Assembly: GCF_000737765.1 (NCBI RefSeq)
Contig: NZ_JPRI01000008.1
Location: forward strand, 248,001 to 312,000
Direction: 5' to 3'
DNA length: 64,000 bases
DNA from: Chryseobacterium vrystaatense
Lineage (GTDB): Bacteria; Bacteroidota; Bacteroidia; Flavobacteriales; Weeksellaceae
Part shown: positions 26,552 to 35,252 of the stretch, piece by piece
How the letters are laid out: each line of letters starts with the position of its first letter
How positions within the stretch are numbered: the stretch's first letter is position 1
The notes under the pieces: model-generated
What the model was told of the DNA's origin: nothing
The model's database searches: none
Seen by the model: the letters and a program-made list of their open reading frames with translations, nothing else
Program-made: the position numbers and the translations under genes

Positions 26552-26685
26552 TACATGTGAAGTATGGCCATAATTAGTCCGATAATAACCTGCAGGATCT
26601 TCACCAGTGTTTCCTGGATATCCTTTTCTTTTTTCGGATCTCTGTTTTCGGCAGTTTCGTAATTGAACATTTTTTTCCCTTCCAT
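26551..26685 (-). CDS. Small 44-aa protein, first gene of the TetR-divergent operon
   Basis: The short ORF starts MEGKKMFNYETAENRDPKK and ends with a hydrophobic stretch (ILQVIIGLIMAILHM), probably a single membrane helix. Its stop overlaps the next start. It begins 30 bp from the palindromic operator at 26715-26740. Coding status is supported only by position and coupling. Confidence 0.5.
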   Translation of the reverse strand: MEGKKMFNYETAENRDPKKEKDIQETLVKILQVIIGLIMAILHM

Positions 26686-26714
26686 TCCGGTAGATTTTCT
26701 GAGGCAAATATACT

Positions 26715-26740
26715 AAAATTAGAACAAATGTTCTAATTTT
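26715..26740. promoter_or_regulatory. Putative TetR operator in the divergent intergenic region
   Basis: AAAATTAGAACA (26715-26726) and TGTTCTAATTTT (26729-26740) form a perfect 12-bp inverted repeat with a 2-nt centre. It overlaps the -33 element of the tetR promoter and lies just upstream of the divergent small membrane operon. Confidence 0.75.
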
Positions 26741-26769
26741 GAAATATAATTTAAACTCTCTTATATTTG
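26738..26769 (+). promoter_or_regulatory. Promoter of tetR (26774)
   Basis: TTTG at 26738-26741, a 20-nt spacer and TATATTTG at 26762-26769. The ATG at 26774 would be almost at the transcription start. The operator repeat overlaps the upstream element, consistent with autorepression. Confidence 0.75.
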
Positions 26770-26773
26770 GTGC

Positions 26774-27400
26774 ATGAAAACCAAGGATAAAATATTATCA
26801 AAAGCATTGGAGCTGTTCAACGAAAAAGGCTATAATACCATCACGACAAGGCATATTGCGGCTGATCTGAATATCAGCCCGGGAAATCTGCACTATCATT
26901 TTAAACATTCTGAAGATATTATTAAGATCCTTTTTTCTGACCTGATTCTTAAAATGGATGTTTTGATGAACAATTTGCAGAAAATAAACCACAAGACACT
27001 GGAAGATTTATATCAATTTACCTATTCCACTTATGAGGTATTTTATTCATTCCGATTTATTTTCATGAATTTTTTTGATATTTTAAAAAACATTCCGGTC
27101 ATAGAAGCGCAGTATGAATCCATCAACATTACCCGAAAGGATGAGTTTCAGATGATTTTTAACGGTTTTCAGACCAATAATATTTTTAAGAAAGATATTC
27201 CTGATTTTATCATAAGAAGTCTGACCACACAGATATTCATTATAGCCGACAACTGGATCATCCATAACAGCCTTTCTTTCAAACTTAATAAGGAAGAAGC
27301 TGTAAAGCATTATGCACTTATTCAGATGAATCTTTTTTATCCCTTGCTGACGGACGAACAGCAGCAACTTTATCAGGAAAAATATATCAGCGAGTCATGA
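26774..27400 (+). CDS. TetR/AcrR-family regulator
   Basis: The HTH block (ILSKALELFNEKGYNTITT, then AADLNISPGNLHYHFKHSE) occupies about residues 8-50. The C-terminal domain is hydrophobic and ligand-binding-like (FYSFRFIFMNFFDILKN). The next gene (GNAT) overlaps it by 4 bp (ATGA), so both are co-transcribed. The perfect inverted repeat upstream is its likely binding site. Confidence 0.9.
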   Translation: MKTKDKILSKALELFNEKGYNTITTRHIAADLNISPGNLHYHFKHSEDIIKILFSDLILKMDVLMNNLQKINHKTLEDLYQFTYSTYEVFYSFRFIFMNFFDILKNIPVIEAQYESINITRKDEFQMIFNGFQTNNIFKKDIPDFIIRSLTTQIFIIADNWIIHNSLSFKLNKEEAVKHYALIQMNLFYPLLTDEQQQLYQEKYISES

Positions 27401-27861
27401 TCATCAGAAAAGGTACCCCCGGCGATCTTACAGAAATGCGCACCCTCTTTACAGATACCGTTACGACGGTCTGTCAAAACGACTATACCAGCGATCAGAT
27501 CAATGCCTGGAAATCCGGAGCGGAAAATGAAGAAAGATGGCTCAGGGTGATAGACAGTCAGCTCGTCATCGTAGCTAAAATTAATGGCCAAATGGCAGGG
27601 TTCTGTAATCTGGATCAGGGAAATTATATTGATCTACTTTTCGTGCACAAGGACTTTCAGCATCAGGGAATTGCCAGAAAAATGTATACCTTTATAGAAC
27701 AGGAAGCTATCATCCGGAGGGAAAAGATACTTACTGCCGATGTAAGCAAAACGGCAAGACCTTTCTTTGAAAAAATGGGTTTTAATGTCATAAAAGAACA
27801 AACCGTTCATGTAAAAGGCTTTGATCTTACCAACTATAAAATGGAGAAAGAGTTAAATTAA
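27397..27861 (+). CDS. GNAT-family N-acetyltransferase
   Basis: The 154-aa protein starts with MIIRKGTPGDLTEMRTLF. The acetyl-CoA loop is LFVHKDFQHQGIARKMY near residue 82, followed by a C-terminal ARPFFEKMGFNV. The substrate is unknown. It is translationally coupled to the TetR gene. Confidence 0.88.
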   Translation: MIIRKGTPGDLTEMRTLFTDTVTTVCQNDYTSDQINAWKSGAENEERWLRVIDSQLVIVAKINGQMAGFCNLDQGNYIDLLFVHKDFQHQGIARKMYTFIEQEAIIRREKILTADVSKTARPFFEKMGFNVIKEQTVHVKGFDLTNYKMEKELN

Positions 27862-27872
27862 AAATCTTTACC

Positions 27873-28694
27873 ATGCATGAATTACACCCGGAATATCACC
27901 AGCTAAAAATATCAGTTCCTCAGGAATTTGAAAGTGTATTTACGCATTTTTATTTCGCTGAAAACAGTTCTTCCGCTTCTGTTACGAAAACCCTGCTCCC
28001 CTCTTACCAAACCATTATGCTTTTTTGTTTTGGTAAAAATGCTTTCATGACCACCCTGGAAAATACCGTTGCGGAGGTCAATAAGTGTGTCGTTTTAGGA
28101 CCGGTCCGTCAATCCTTTGACTATACTCTGCCTCCAGGAAGTTCTATTCTGGTGGCTAATTTTAAAGACGATGCTTTTTACCGTTTCTTTGGAAAAGCAA
28201 TGATTTCCGCTAAAGGTACTCACCCGGATGAACTCCTGCAGGATAATTGTTTTACAGAACTCTGGCATCAGATCTCTGAATTCGCTTCTCCACAGGAAAA
28301 AACCAGATACATTCTCGAATTCTGCCGTCCTTATCTTCAGGATCAGGATGAAACAAGCCGGCTGCTTAGTAATTTCGACAGCACAGCTCTTAATCCTGTT
28401 AAAGCCATAGCAGAAAAAAAGCGTCAGAGCGAAAGGAATATTCAGCTTAAACAGAAGGAACAGTTTGGATATTCTTCCAAAGAACTTGCTCGTTACAGCC
28501 GATTTCTCAAAGCAATCACCCTTATCGAAAAAGAACAGGAAAATAGCAAAAAGATCGAATGGTTCACCGTTATTGATGAGTGCGGTTATTATGATCAGAG
28601 CCAGCTTATCCATGATTTTAAACATTTCATAAATATGTCTCCTTCCCAATATGTGAAATTTCAGAAGGACATCTGCCGTTCCGGATCGGATTGA
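27873..28694 (+). CDS. AraC-family transcription regulator
   Basis: The N-terminal half is a cupin-like sensor region (FESVFTHFYFAEN, CVVLGPVRQSF), as in DUF6597-type AraC regulators. The C-terminal half is the double HTH, with the second helix block CGYYDQSQLIHDFKHFINMSPSQYV. It follows the GNAT gene by 11 bp. The flavodoxin-fold gene downstream is a plausible target. Confidence 0.85.
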   Translation: MHELHPEYHQLKISVPQEFESVFTHFYFAENSSSASVTKTLLPSYQTIMLFCFGKNAFMTTLENTVAEVNKCVVLGPVRQSFDYTLPPGSSILVANFKDDAFYRFFGKAMISAKGTHPDELLQDNCFTELWHQISEFASPQEKTRYILEFCRPYLQDQDETSRLLSNFDSTALNPVKAIAEKKRQSERNIQLKQKEQFGYSSKELARYSRFLKAITLIEKEQENSKKIEWFTVIDECGYYDQSQLIHDFKHFINMSPSQYVKFQKDICRSGSD

Positions 28695-28717
28695 TTCCAT
28701 TTCGTTTTCTTACAATT

Positions 28718-28744
28718 TTTGCACTTCCTGCTGTTCTACATTTG
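28718..28744 (+). promoter_or_regulatory. Possible promoter of the 28770 gene
   Basis: TTTG at 28718-28721 and TACATTTG at 28737-28744. The 15-nt spacing is shorter than usual, so only the -7 box is convincing. Confidence 0.4.
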
Positions 28745-28769
28745 TCTTATTAATTTAAACAATAATACG

Positions 28770-29360
28770 ATGAGACATTTAATCATTTATGCACATCCCA
28801 ACGAAAACAGCCTGAACAGCCGCTTGCTTCAAATCGTTATTGAAAGTCTTGATAAAGAACATCACGACATACAAATCAGAGATCTGAACAAAATAGGATT
28901 TAACCCTGTTTTTTCAATGGAAGATATGCAGAGGCAGTTCGCAGGACAAATTTCAGATGACATCAAAACAGAACAGGAATATATTTCCAGGGCAGACCAG
29001 ATCACTTTTATCTATCCTATCTGGTGGACCGGAATGCCGGCTATTATGAAAGGCTATATCGACCGTGTTTTCAGTTATGGTTTTGCCTATCGTTATGATC
29101 AGGGTGTTCAAAAGGGGCTTTTAAAAGGTAAAAAAGCAGTCATTATCAATACCCACGGAAAATCCCATGAGGAATATGAACGTATGGGAATGGATAAAGC
29201 TCTCACTCTCACTTCAGACAACGGAATTTTTCTTTACAGCGGTTTTGAAATCGTTCAGCACTTCTTTTTCGACCGTGCAGATAAAGTATCTCCGGAAGAA
29301 GTAGAAATATGGAAAGAGCAAATCAGAAATACCTACTCATCACCTGTTTTTAATCTTTAA
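28770..29360 (+). CDS. NAD(P)H-dependent flavodoxin-fold oxidoreductase (NQO1/MdaB-like)
   Basis: The start at 28770 (MRHLIIYAHPNENSLNSRLL) begins right at the flavodoxin-like fold, and the longer frame adds an implausible leader. The signature TFIYPIWWTGMPAIMKGYIDRVFSYGFAY (about residues 68-96, key WW and GYIDRV) is the quinone-reductase type. It is probably a cytoplasmic quinone or azo-compound reductase. The AraC gene just upstream may regulate it. Confidence 0.9.
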   Translation: MRHLIIYAHPNENSLNSRLLQIVIESLDKEHHDIQIRDLNKIGFNPVFSMEDMQRQFAGQISDDIKTEQEYISRADQITFIYPIWWTGMPAIMKGYIDRVFSYGFAYRYDQGVQKGLLKGKKAVIINTHGKSHEEYERMGMDKALTLTSDNGIFLYSGFEIVQHFFFDRADKVSPEEVEIWKEQIRNTYSSPVFNL

Positions 29361-29372
29361 ATTTTGTATCCC

Positions 29373-29510
29373 ATGGAAAAACATACAGCAAAAAAGTCCA
29401 TCAGTCCAGCGCTGTTTAAGACATATAAGATCACAAAAAAAATCATAAAATACAGTTTATTTATAACGATTCTTTATTTTGCCTACAAGGGTTTTATGGC
29501 ATGGAATTAG
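29373..29510 (+). CDS. Small 45-aa protein with one membrane segment
   Basis: The short ORF starts 12 bp after the oxidoreductase gene. Its basic N-terminus (MEKHTAKKSIS) precedes a hydrophobic helix (YSLFITILYFAYKGF). A coding role is plausible from tight spacing and the anchor-like profile, but not proved. Confidence 0.45.
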   Translation: MEKHTAKKSISPALFKTYKITKKIIKYSLFITILYFAYKGFMAWN

Positions 29511-29649
29511 CTTCAAGAGCGTTAGATAAAATTGTTTTTGAAACCTTTATTTTAAGCCATTGAGACTGATAAACTGTTAAGAACAGTAGTTTTTTTTTAT
29601 AAATCTCAACTGATATGGAACTTTACAGCGGGTCTTAATGGTTTAAATA

Positions 29650-29680
29650 TTGGATCACTATCGAAAGCTTTTTATATTTG
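29650..29680 (+). promoter_or_regulatory. Promoter of the tyrS leader
   Basis: TTG at 29650-29652, a 20-nt spacer and TATATTTG at 29673-29680. The predicted transcription start is only a few bases before the ATG of the leader ORF at 29689. Confidence 0.75.
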
Positions 29681-29688
29681 TATTATCA

Positions 29689-29784
29689 ATGAAACATTTA
29701 AACAGCATATTGCGTCTTCCTTTTTTCAGTGAGTATTACTCCCCGGCTAAACGTTCGGGAAGACTTTCTATATCTGTAATCTAA
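29689..29784 (+). CDS. Putative leader peptide of tyrS (31 codons, two adjacent Tyr codons)
   Basis: The ORF starts MKHLNSILRLPFFSEYYSP. Codons 16-17 are TAT TAC (29734-29739). It starts almost at the predicted transcription start and stops 23 nt before the terminator stem. A ribosome stalled at the Tyr codons would cover CCCG at 29742-29745. That would free GTTCGGG (29753-29759) to pair with CCCGGAC (29810-29816) in the terminator. This is inference from geometry. Confidence 0.55.
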   Translation: MKHLNSILRLPFFSEYYSPAKRSGRLSISVI

Positions 29785-29807
29785 CAAGAATAATCTAAAG
29801 TATATAG

Positions 29808-29838
29808 AGCCCGGACAGCATTGTCCGGGCTTTTTTTA
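29808..29838 (+). terminator. Terminator/attenuator before tyrS
   Basis: Arms AGCCCGGACA (29808-29817) and TGTCCGGGCT (29822-29831) form a 10-bp stem with loop GCAT and a following TTTTTTT tract. It ends 18 bp before the tyrS start, so it sits between promoter and gene, as in attenuation. Confidence 0.85.
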
Positions 29839-29856
29839 TATCTAAAAATCAAAAAT

Positions 29857-31056
29857 ATGATCAGTACATTAAAACAAAATGCAGCCATCATCCTTCCGGA
29901 AAACGGTCTGGAACAGAAACTCCAGCAGGCTGATAAGGAAAACAGAAGATTAATAATCAAACTGGGATTTGATCCCACCGCTCCGGATCTGCACCTTGGT
30001 CATGCCGTTGTGCTTAAAAAGCTGAAACAGTTTCAGGATCTGGGACATCAGATTGTTATTGTCGTCGGAAGTTTTACAGCAAGAATCGGGGATCCGACAG
30101 GAAAAAATAAAGCCCGGAAACCATTAAGCATTGAAGATGTGAATCACAATGCCCAAACCTATATCGATCAGCTTTCAAAGATTATTGATGTGGAAAAAAC
30201 CAAAATTGTTTTTAATTCCGACTGGCTGGATGCGCTCAGTTTCCCGGAAGTGATTCAGCTGATGTCAAAAGTTACCGTGGCTCAGCTGATGCACCGGAAT
30301 GATTTCAATAAAAGGTTTACGGAAAATACTCCGATTGCTATGCATGAACTCGTGTACCCGATTCTTCAGGGCTTCGATTCTGTACAGATCGAATGTGATA
30401 TTGAGATGGGCGGAACCGATCAGCTTTTCAACTGTACCATGGGTAGACAGCTTCAGGAAGTTCATCAGATGTCACCCCAAATTGTAATGTGTATGCCTCT
30501 GCTGAAAGGTCTTGACGGTAAGGAAAAAATGAGTAAATCGTTGAATAATATTATAGGTCTTACTGATGAACCGAATGATATGTTTGGGAAAACCATGTCT
30601 ATTCCCGACAGCCTTATCGGTGAATTTACTGAGCTTGCCTGTGATTTTTCTATTGAGGAAAAAGATGGTTTAAAACTACAATTAGAAAATGGCGAAAATC
30701 CAATGAATATCAAAAAACTGATCGCTAAAAATATCATTACCCAATATCATGATCATTCAGCAGCAGAACTTGCCGAACAGTTTTTCATCAGTCAGTTTCA
30801 GAGCAAAAATTCTGAAGAAAAGGTCTATGAACCTATATCTCCAGACTCATTTGACTGTAAGGAAGGTCCTATGAAATTAGTAGAACTCTGCAGTCAGTTA
30901 ATCCGTGACCTCAGCAAATCAGCAATCCGGAGACTGATAGAAAACGGAGGAGTTAAGATAGACAATATAAAGGCAAGGGATCCTGATCTGGAAATTGAGA
31001 TGATAAAAGGAACTACAATAAAAATAGGAAAGAGGCGTTTTTTTGAACTTGTATAA
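29857..31056 (+). CDS. tyrS: Tyrosyl-tRNA synthetase
   Basis: This enzyme charges tRNA-Tyr. The class I HIGH motif is HLGH (residues 46-49 with the start at 29857), and KMSKS is at 224-228. A C-terminal S4-like RNA-binding domain includes AIRRLIENGGVKIDN. The chosen start MISTLKQN avoids an N-terminal extension that would run through the terminator. The length of 399 aa fits the TyrRS subgroup with KMSKS. Regulation by the upstream leader is proposed in the findings. Confidence 0.95.
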   Translation: MISTLKQNAAIILPENGLEQKLQQADKENRRLIIKLGFDPTAPDLHLGHAVVLKKLKQFQDLGHQIVIVVGSFTARIGDPTGKNKARKPLSIEDVNHNAQTYIDQLSKIIDVEKTKIVFNSDWLDALSFPEVIQLMSKVTVAQLMHRNDFNKRFTENTPIAMHELVYPILQGFDSVQIECDIEMGGTDQLFNCTMGRQLQEVHQMSPQIVMCMPLLKGLDGKEKMSKSLNNIIGLTDEPNDMFGKTMSIPDSLIGEFTELACDFSIEEKDGLKLQLENGENPMNIKKLIAKNIITQYHDHSAAELAEQFFISQFQSKNSEEKVYEPISPDSFDCKEGPMKLVELCSQLIRDLSKSAIRRLIENGGVKIDNIKARDPDLEIEMIKGTTIKIGKRRFFELV

Positions 31057-31112
31057 AATCTCGGGATTGGGTGTCTAATTTTTAATTATATTCGTCTGAT
31101 TAAAGAGAAAGG

Positions 31113-31634
31113 ATGAGTTATTTTATGGTTGATATTGAATCGGACGGCCCGATTCCCGGAGATTTTTCGATGGTCTGTTTTGGAGCTGTTCTTGTGAATG
31201 AGGAACTGGATACCAATTTCTATGGAAAACTGAAACCAATTTCAGAAAAATTTAATCCTGAAGCTTTAGCGGTTTCAGGTTTCAGCAGAGAAGAAACGAT
31301 GCAGTTTGATGATCCTAAAGAAGTAATGCTGGCCTTCGAAGAATGGATCAGAGACAATACCAAAGGGAGACCTATATTCATCAGTGATAATAATGGTTTC
31401 GACTGGATGTTTATCTGCTGGTATTTTCATCACTTTACCGGAAAGAATCCTTTCGGTTATTCATCAAGAAGACTGTCGGATCTGTATTGCGGACTGGAAA
31501 AAGATACTTTCGCCCAGTGGAAGCATCTCCGGAAAAGCGAGCACACCCACCATCCTGTAGATGATGCAAGAGGAAACGCAGAGGTTCTGCTGTACATGAA
31601 AAAGGAAATGGGACTGAAAATAGGTTTGAAATAA
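31113..31634 (+). CDS. DEDDh-type 3'-5' exonuclease (RNase T/DnaQ-like)
   Basis: Acidic residues DIES (D7, E9) match the first exonuclease motif. A middle motif contains the FDWMFICWYF segment, and the last is HHPVDDARGNAEVL near 148-161. The protein (173 aa) is a single exonuclease domain resembling 3'-5' exoribonucleases of the DUF5051 type. It probably acts on RNA or DNA ends. It follows tyrS by 56 bp. Confidence 0.8.
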   Translation: MSYFMVDIESDGPIPGDFSMVCFGAVLVNEELDTNFYGKLKPISEKFNPEALAVSGFSREETMQFDDPKEVMLAFEEWIRDNTKGRPIFISDNNGFDWMFICWYFHHFTGKNPFGYSSRRLSDLYCGLEKDTFAQWKHLRKSEHTHHPVDDARGNAEVLLYMKKEMGLKIGLK

Positions 31635-31682
31635 TTTATACCGGAACAATCTGGCTTAAAAATTGGAGCACACAAATAACTT

Positions 31683-32120
31683 ATGAATACGACTATTACT
31701 TACAAAAAAGCCTCAGAAAACGATATTGATTATCTTCTTGATTTAAGAACGAAAACCATGAATCCGCATTACGCAGATTCCAATCTGCCAACGGACAGAG
31801 AAACAACGCTTCAAAGAATTCTTTATCAGTTTGACAAAGCTCATATCATCCTTTTAAACGATGAACGTGCAGGATTATTAAAGATCAACAGAGCAGAAGA
31901 CAAAACGGAGGTTCTACAGCTTCAGATTGATCCCATTCATCAGGGAAAAGGCCTGGGGAAAAGGATCTTAAAGGATATTCTCGACGAAACCTCATCTTCA
32001 GGAAAAGCCGTTGCCTTAAGTGTTTTAAAAACCAATAAAGCTCAAAATCTGTATTCCAGTTTAGGTTTTAAAATTGTGGGTGAAGATGAGCATTCTTATT
32101 TTATGGAGTTTTTTGTATAG
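31683..32120 (+). CDS. GNAT-family N-acetyltransferase
   Basis: The 145-aa protein has the acetyl-CoA loop LQIDPIHQGKGLGKRIL near residue 80 and the final strand NLYSSLGFKIVGEDEHSYFM. Its substrate is unknown. It is the last gene before a convergent regulator gene, whose stop is 9 bp away. Confidence 0.88.
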   Translation: MNTTITYKKASENDIDYLLDLRTKTMNPHYADSNLPTDRETTLQRILYQFDKAHIILLNDERAGLLKINRAEDKTEVLQLQIDPIHQGKGLGKRILKDILDETSSSGKAVALSVLKTNKAQNLYSSLGFKIVGEDEHSYFMEFFV

Positions 32121-32129
32121 AAATACGGA

Positions 32130-33602
32130 TCATTTTAATAAGTTATCAAGCCACACATATACATCAACATCACCGGGAATATTTAATTTTTTTCTTAATT
32201 TATACTTTTTTGTCTGCACGGTTCTTACGGAAATGTAAGTGTATTCTGCAATATCTTTGGTAGAAAAATTCAAGTACAGATAGGCACAAAACCGTAATTC
32301 CGAACTTTGAATGGTATCATTAACGGATAATATTTTCGTCGAAAATTCAGGAAACAACTGATTAAATCTTGTCATAAATTCAGGTTTATTTTCTTTGGCA
32401 AGTAAAACGACTTCTTTAAACGATTCATTATATTGGTCCTTGCCGGTAAAGTCATCTAAAGGAACGTCTTTCTTATCCAAAGTCTTTTCTTTATATTTTT
32501 TATAAAAAAAGAAGGCAAAGTAAATGAGTCCTATACTGAGAACAAGGATCATGACCAGGGTAGCAATCAATCTTTTATTGTTACTTTCCAGATTTTGCAT
32601 TTGCTTCCGGTCTCTGATATCCAAAGACTTATCAAGGTTGATACCTTTCTTCTTGCTATTTTTCTGGAGCTCAACTATTTTCTTTAAATAGTAATTAATA
32701 CTGTCCTTTCTTCCTTCTCTTTCATATAATTCCAGCAATGCGGTGTATACAGACAGTCTCGTATCATCCCTTGACAAATAGTTCTCTGCCATTTTCTTAC
32801 TCATCAGATAATAGGTCTGTGCTTTCTGATAGTCTTTATCAACCATATATACAGATCCGGCAACATGGTAGGTAACATGTTTGATATCTGCATTTCTTAC
32901 ATCATCCAAATGATCAGCATCCATTAAAGCTTCTTTCAAATAAATCTTGGCAGAATCAAGCTTGCCCATATCAAGATAACCCACTGCTAAATATGCAGTA
33001 GATTTATAACTGTCTTCGATTTGAGCCTGTTGTTTTTTTCCATGTATCTTATCCAGATTTTTCTTCTGTCTGCATAATTTTGAAATTTTATATGCCTCTC
33101 TGAAATATCTTAAGGATTCAGCATTGTTTTCCATAGATATATTGATCGCTCCGCGCAGTAATGCAATAAAATAAACGTAATAAGGATAGTTTCTGATCTG
33201 TGGTTCCGCAGACAATTCATTCAGTTCATCCAGTGCTTTTACATGTTCTCCGGAAGATCTGTATAAGCCGGACTGTAAACACTTCAAACTGAAAAATTCG
33301 TCCAGATTTTTATCTGCATCAATTAATTGCCCGCTGTTTATTTTTTCGATATACTCTAAAGACTTTGCCATATTATTATTTTTGGCATAAATCTGGGCGA
33401 TTTTAAGATAACCGGTTCCTTCACATGTCTGACATTTTTTTATAATATTTTGAATTTTCTGAATGTCTTTATCATTCGCAGGAATAAGGTCTATATCATG
33501 TATGCTTTTTTTTAGCTGGTCATCTGTCAGATTTTGAGTACAGCTGAAAGAAGAAAAAAACAAACTTAATGAGAAGAAGAAAAAAAATAATTTTTTTACC
33601 AT
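32130..33602 (-). CDS. TPR-repeat membrane regulator with C-terminal LuxR-like HTH
   Basis: The N-terminus is lipoprotein-like (FFSSFSCTQNL, Cys near residue 21). TPR-like helices fill residues about 40-320, and a membrane segment (LIATLVMILVLSIGLIYFAFF) lies near 345-368. A cytoplasmic C-terminal HTH follows, including FSTKDIAEYTYISVRTVQTK. The family is common in Chryseobacterium and is taken to sense envelope signals, but its targets are unknown. It is divergent from the T9SS cargo gene. Confidence 0.85.
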   Translation of the reverse strand: MVKKLFFFFFSLSLFFSSFSCTQNLTDDQLKKSIHDIDLIPANDKDIQKIQNIIKKCQTCEGTGYLKIAQIYAKNNNMAKSLEYIEKINSGQLIDADKNLDEFFSLKCLQSGLYRSSGEHVKALDELNELSAEPQIRNYPYYVYFIALLRGAINISMENNAESLRYFREAYKISKLCRQKKNLDKIHGKKQQAQIEDSYKSTAYLAVGYLDMGKLDSAKIYLKEALMDADHLDDVRNADIKHVTYHVAGSVYMVDKDYQKAQTYYLMSKKMAENYLSRDDTRLSVYTALLELYEREGRKDSINYYLKKIVELQKNSKKKGINLDKSLDIRDRKQMQNLESNNKRLIATLVMILVLSIGLIYFAFFFYKKYKEKTLDKKDVPLDDFTGKDQYNESFKEVVLLAKENKPEFMTRFNQLFPEFSTKILSVNDTIQSSELRFCAYLYLNFSTKDIAEYTYISVRTVQTKKYKLRKKLNIPGDVDVYVWLDNLLK

Positions 33603-34168
33603 TTTTTAATACTGTTTAATTTAATGCTAAAATAAAAATATTTATCCTTTTTACAACATACGTATTATCTACTCCCATATGGTAATCAAATATTTAAAAT
33701 TTAATCATATTTTTTAACAATTAAATAACTACTTCTCGATACATACTCTATTATAATATTTAAAAAAAATACTGTTTTGAGTACCACAACAAAATAATCC
33801 GGATCAGAATTTTTCTTTTTAAGTATTTCGTTTCAGTATAATCTAATATTCATCACTAATAACTGAGTACAAAAGTTCTGTTTCATGCTTTTATACATTC
33901 GTATAGTCCTGAAATGTCTACGTATCAAATACTGCTTCTGATCAATCCCTCTTTTCGGATAAACATTCTTTGCTGTAAAAAACTAATTTTGAACTGTTTA
34001 AAATCTTTACTGTATTTTTTTTATTAGTTTAATGTGTTTTACTTGAGCAGGCTGACTATTCGAAAACAGCCTGTCTTAAGTTTCAGAAAATCTATCAACC
34101 TGCCCCACTCCAAATAGTATCTCAACAATTTTTAAATCTTATACATACTAACAATTAAATTTTTTTAC
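33603..34168. other. AT-rich intergenic region between divergent genes
   Basis: This 566-bp stretch separates the HTH regulator (minus) and the T9SS cargo gene (plus). I see no gene, strong hairpin or full promoter in it. It probably holds both promoters and regulator sites, but none stands out by eye. Confidence 0.5.
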
Positions 34169-34816
34169 ATGCAAACAAAACTACTTTTTCAATGGACTAT
34201 GATCATTTTCTTCATGACTCTAAGTCCTGAAAGCTTCGGCAGAACAATTGTTCTTAACATCAATAATGCCAACTCAGATGGCTCTCTTTACCAGATCAGC
34301 GAAAATGTTGTCATTGGAGATAAAATCCGGTTTACCAATAATTTACCGTACACGATTAGTCCCCAAAACAGCAGCTTTATCAATGATGGGGTAAGCAGTA
34401 TTCCGGTCAACATTCCACCCGGAGGCTATCATGAGATAGAACTGACTTCTGCTGAAAAGGATCAGTTTACCTTTGTTCATATGCTTATGGCCCAAAACAA
34501 ATACTACAACAGCAGGATCAATCTAACTTTTCAGGGGGCTCTTGGGGTTGAAGATAACTTAAACAAGACAAAATCAAAAACCCGGGTCTTCCCAAATCCA
34601 TGCAGTGATGTATTGAATATCACTTCTACAGAAAACATCAGTGGATTAGATCTTTATGACGCCACAGGGAAATTGCTGTTTACTCAAACAACAGCAGATT
34701 CCAAAGAAAGCAACAAAAGAAATATTTCGATGGTTCCTTATTTAAAGGGTAAATATTTTTTGAAGATGAAAAACAATGACGGTTCATATTCTGTAGTAAA
34801 CGTCATAAAAAAATAA
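34169..34816 (+). CDS. Secreted protein with T9SS type A C-terminal sorting domain
   Basis: A signal peptide (about residues 1-24) is followed by a beta-rich cupredoxin-like stretch (GDKIRFTNNLPYTISPQNSS). The T9SS type A sorting domain covers about residues 140-215: TRVFPNPCSDVLNITS, LDLYDATGKLLF, then KGKYFLKMKNNDGSYSV. It is exported by the type IX system. The cargo activity is unknown. Confidence 0.9.
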   Translation: MQTKLLFQWTMIIFFMTLSPESFGRTIVLNINNANSDGSLYQISENVVIGDKIRFTNNLPYTISPQNSSFINDGVSSIPVNIPPGGYHEIELTSAEKDQFTFVHMLMAQNKYYNSRINLTFQGALGVEDNLNKTKSKTRVFPNPCSDVLNITSTENISGLDLYDATGKLLFTQTTADSKESNKRNISMVPYLKGKYFLKMKNNDGSYSVVNVIKK

Positions 34817-35252
34817 TTGCTTCAGCTGAAAAGCTTTAACAGGTAGATGAAACCTGTACTTTCTTCCGGCTCTATTTTTCAGGAACCCTATTTTTGATTA
34901 AGGCCGGAAGAAATTTTAGCTCCATTCATTTATTAAACTGGTCGCAGGACACTATTTCCTGACCCTGATCATTTGGACGTTTCACCTCTTATAACTCCAA
35001 TAAAATGACTTATCTAAATTGACTGACTTAAAAATTACACAAGCAGCTTTTCTTAATGCTGAAGAATTGCTGGTCCGGCTTTTGGTGAAAATTTCGCCGG
35101 TATTTCCTTTTATCCAGGTTTCACTTTCACAGTGTAAATTATATTTCCTGATCGCCAAAAATACAGTTCTTATATCCTTACTGATTTTGGATACGGTTTC
35201 AGCTCATCAAATTGTATAGGAAACCGGAATACCGGATTTTTATTTTTTCATT
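34817..35252. other. Intergenic region with an inverted repeat
   Basis: No convincing gene. TTCTTCCGGC (34861-34870) and GCCGGAAGAA (34903-34912) form a perfect 10-bp inverted repeat with a long loop, probably the transcript end of the T9SS gene. A 66-codon frame at 35019-35219 has no support and is left out. Confidence 0.5.

Larger units (their letters stand above)
29511..29856 (+). other. Leader region of tyrS
   Basis: The interval holds a promoter (29650-29680), a 31-codon leader ORF with adjacent Tyr codons (29689-29784) and a strong terminator (29808-29838) directly before tyrS. Bases 29511-29649 show nothing I recognise. Confidence 0.7.

Noticed and set aside
26150..26707. Single 185-aa membrane protein from start 26707
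   Set aside because: The first 52 residues are hydrophilic and unlike the family. The other frame carries a small coupled ORF, and the ATG at 26551 starts directly at the membrane part.
29500..29856. T-box riboswitch before tyrS
   Set aside because: No T-box sequence (TGGNACCGCG type) or specifier stem is seen, and T-boxes are not expected in Bacteroidota.
35019..35219. 66-aa ORF between the T9SS gene and the Ter operon
   Set aside because: No start context, family or conservation signal, and composition typical of noncoding DNA.
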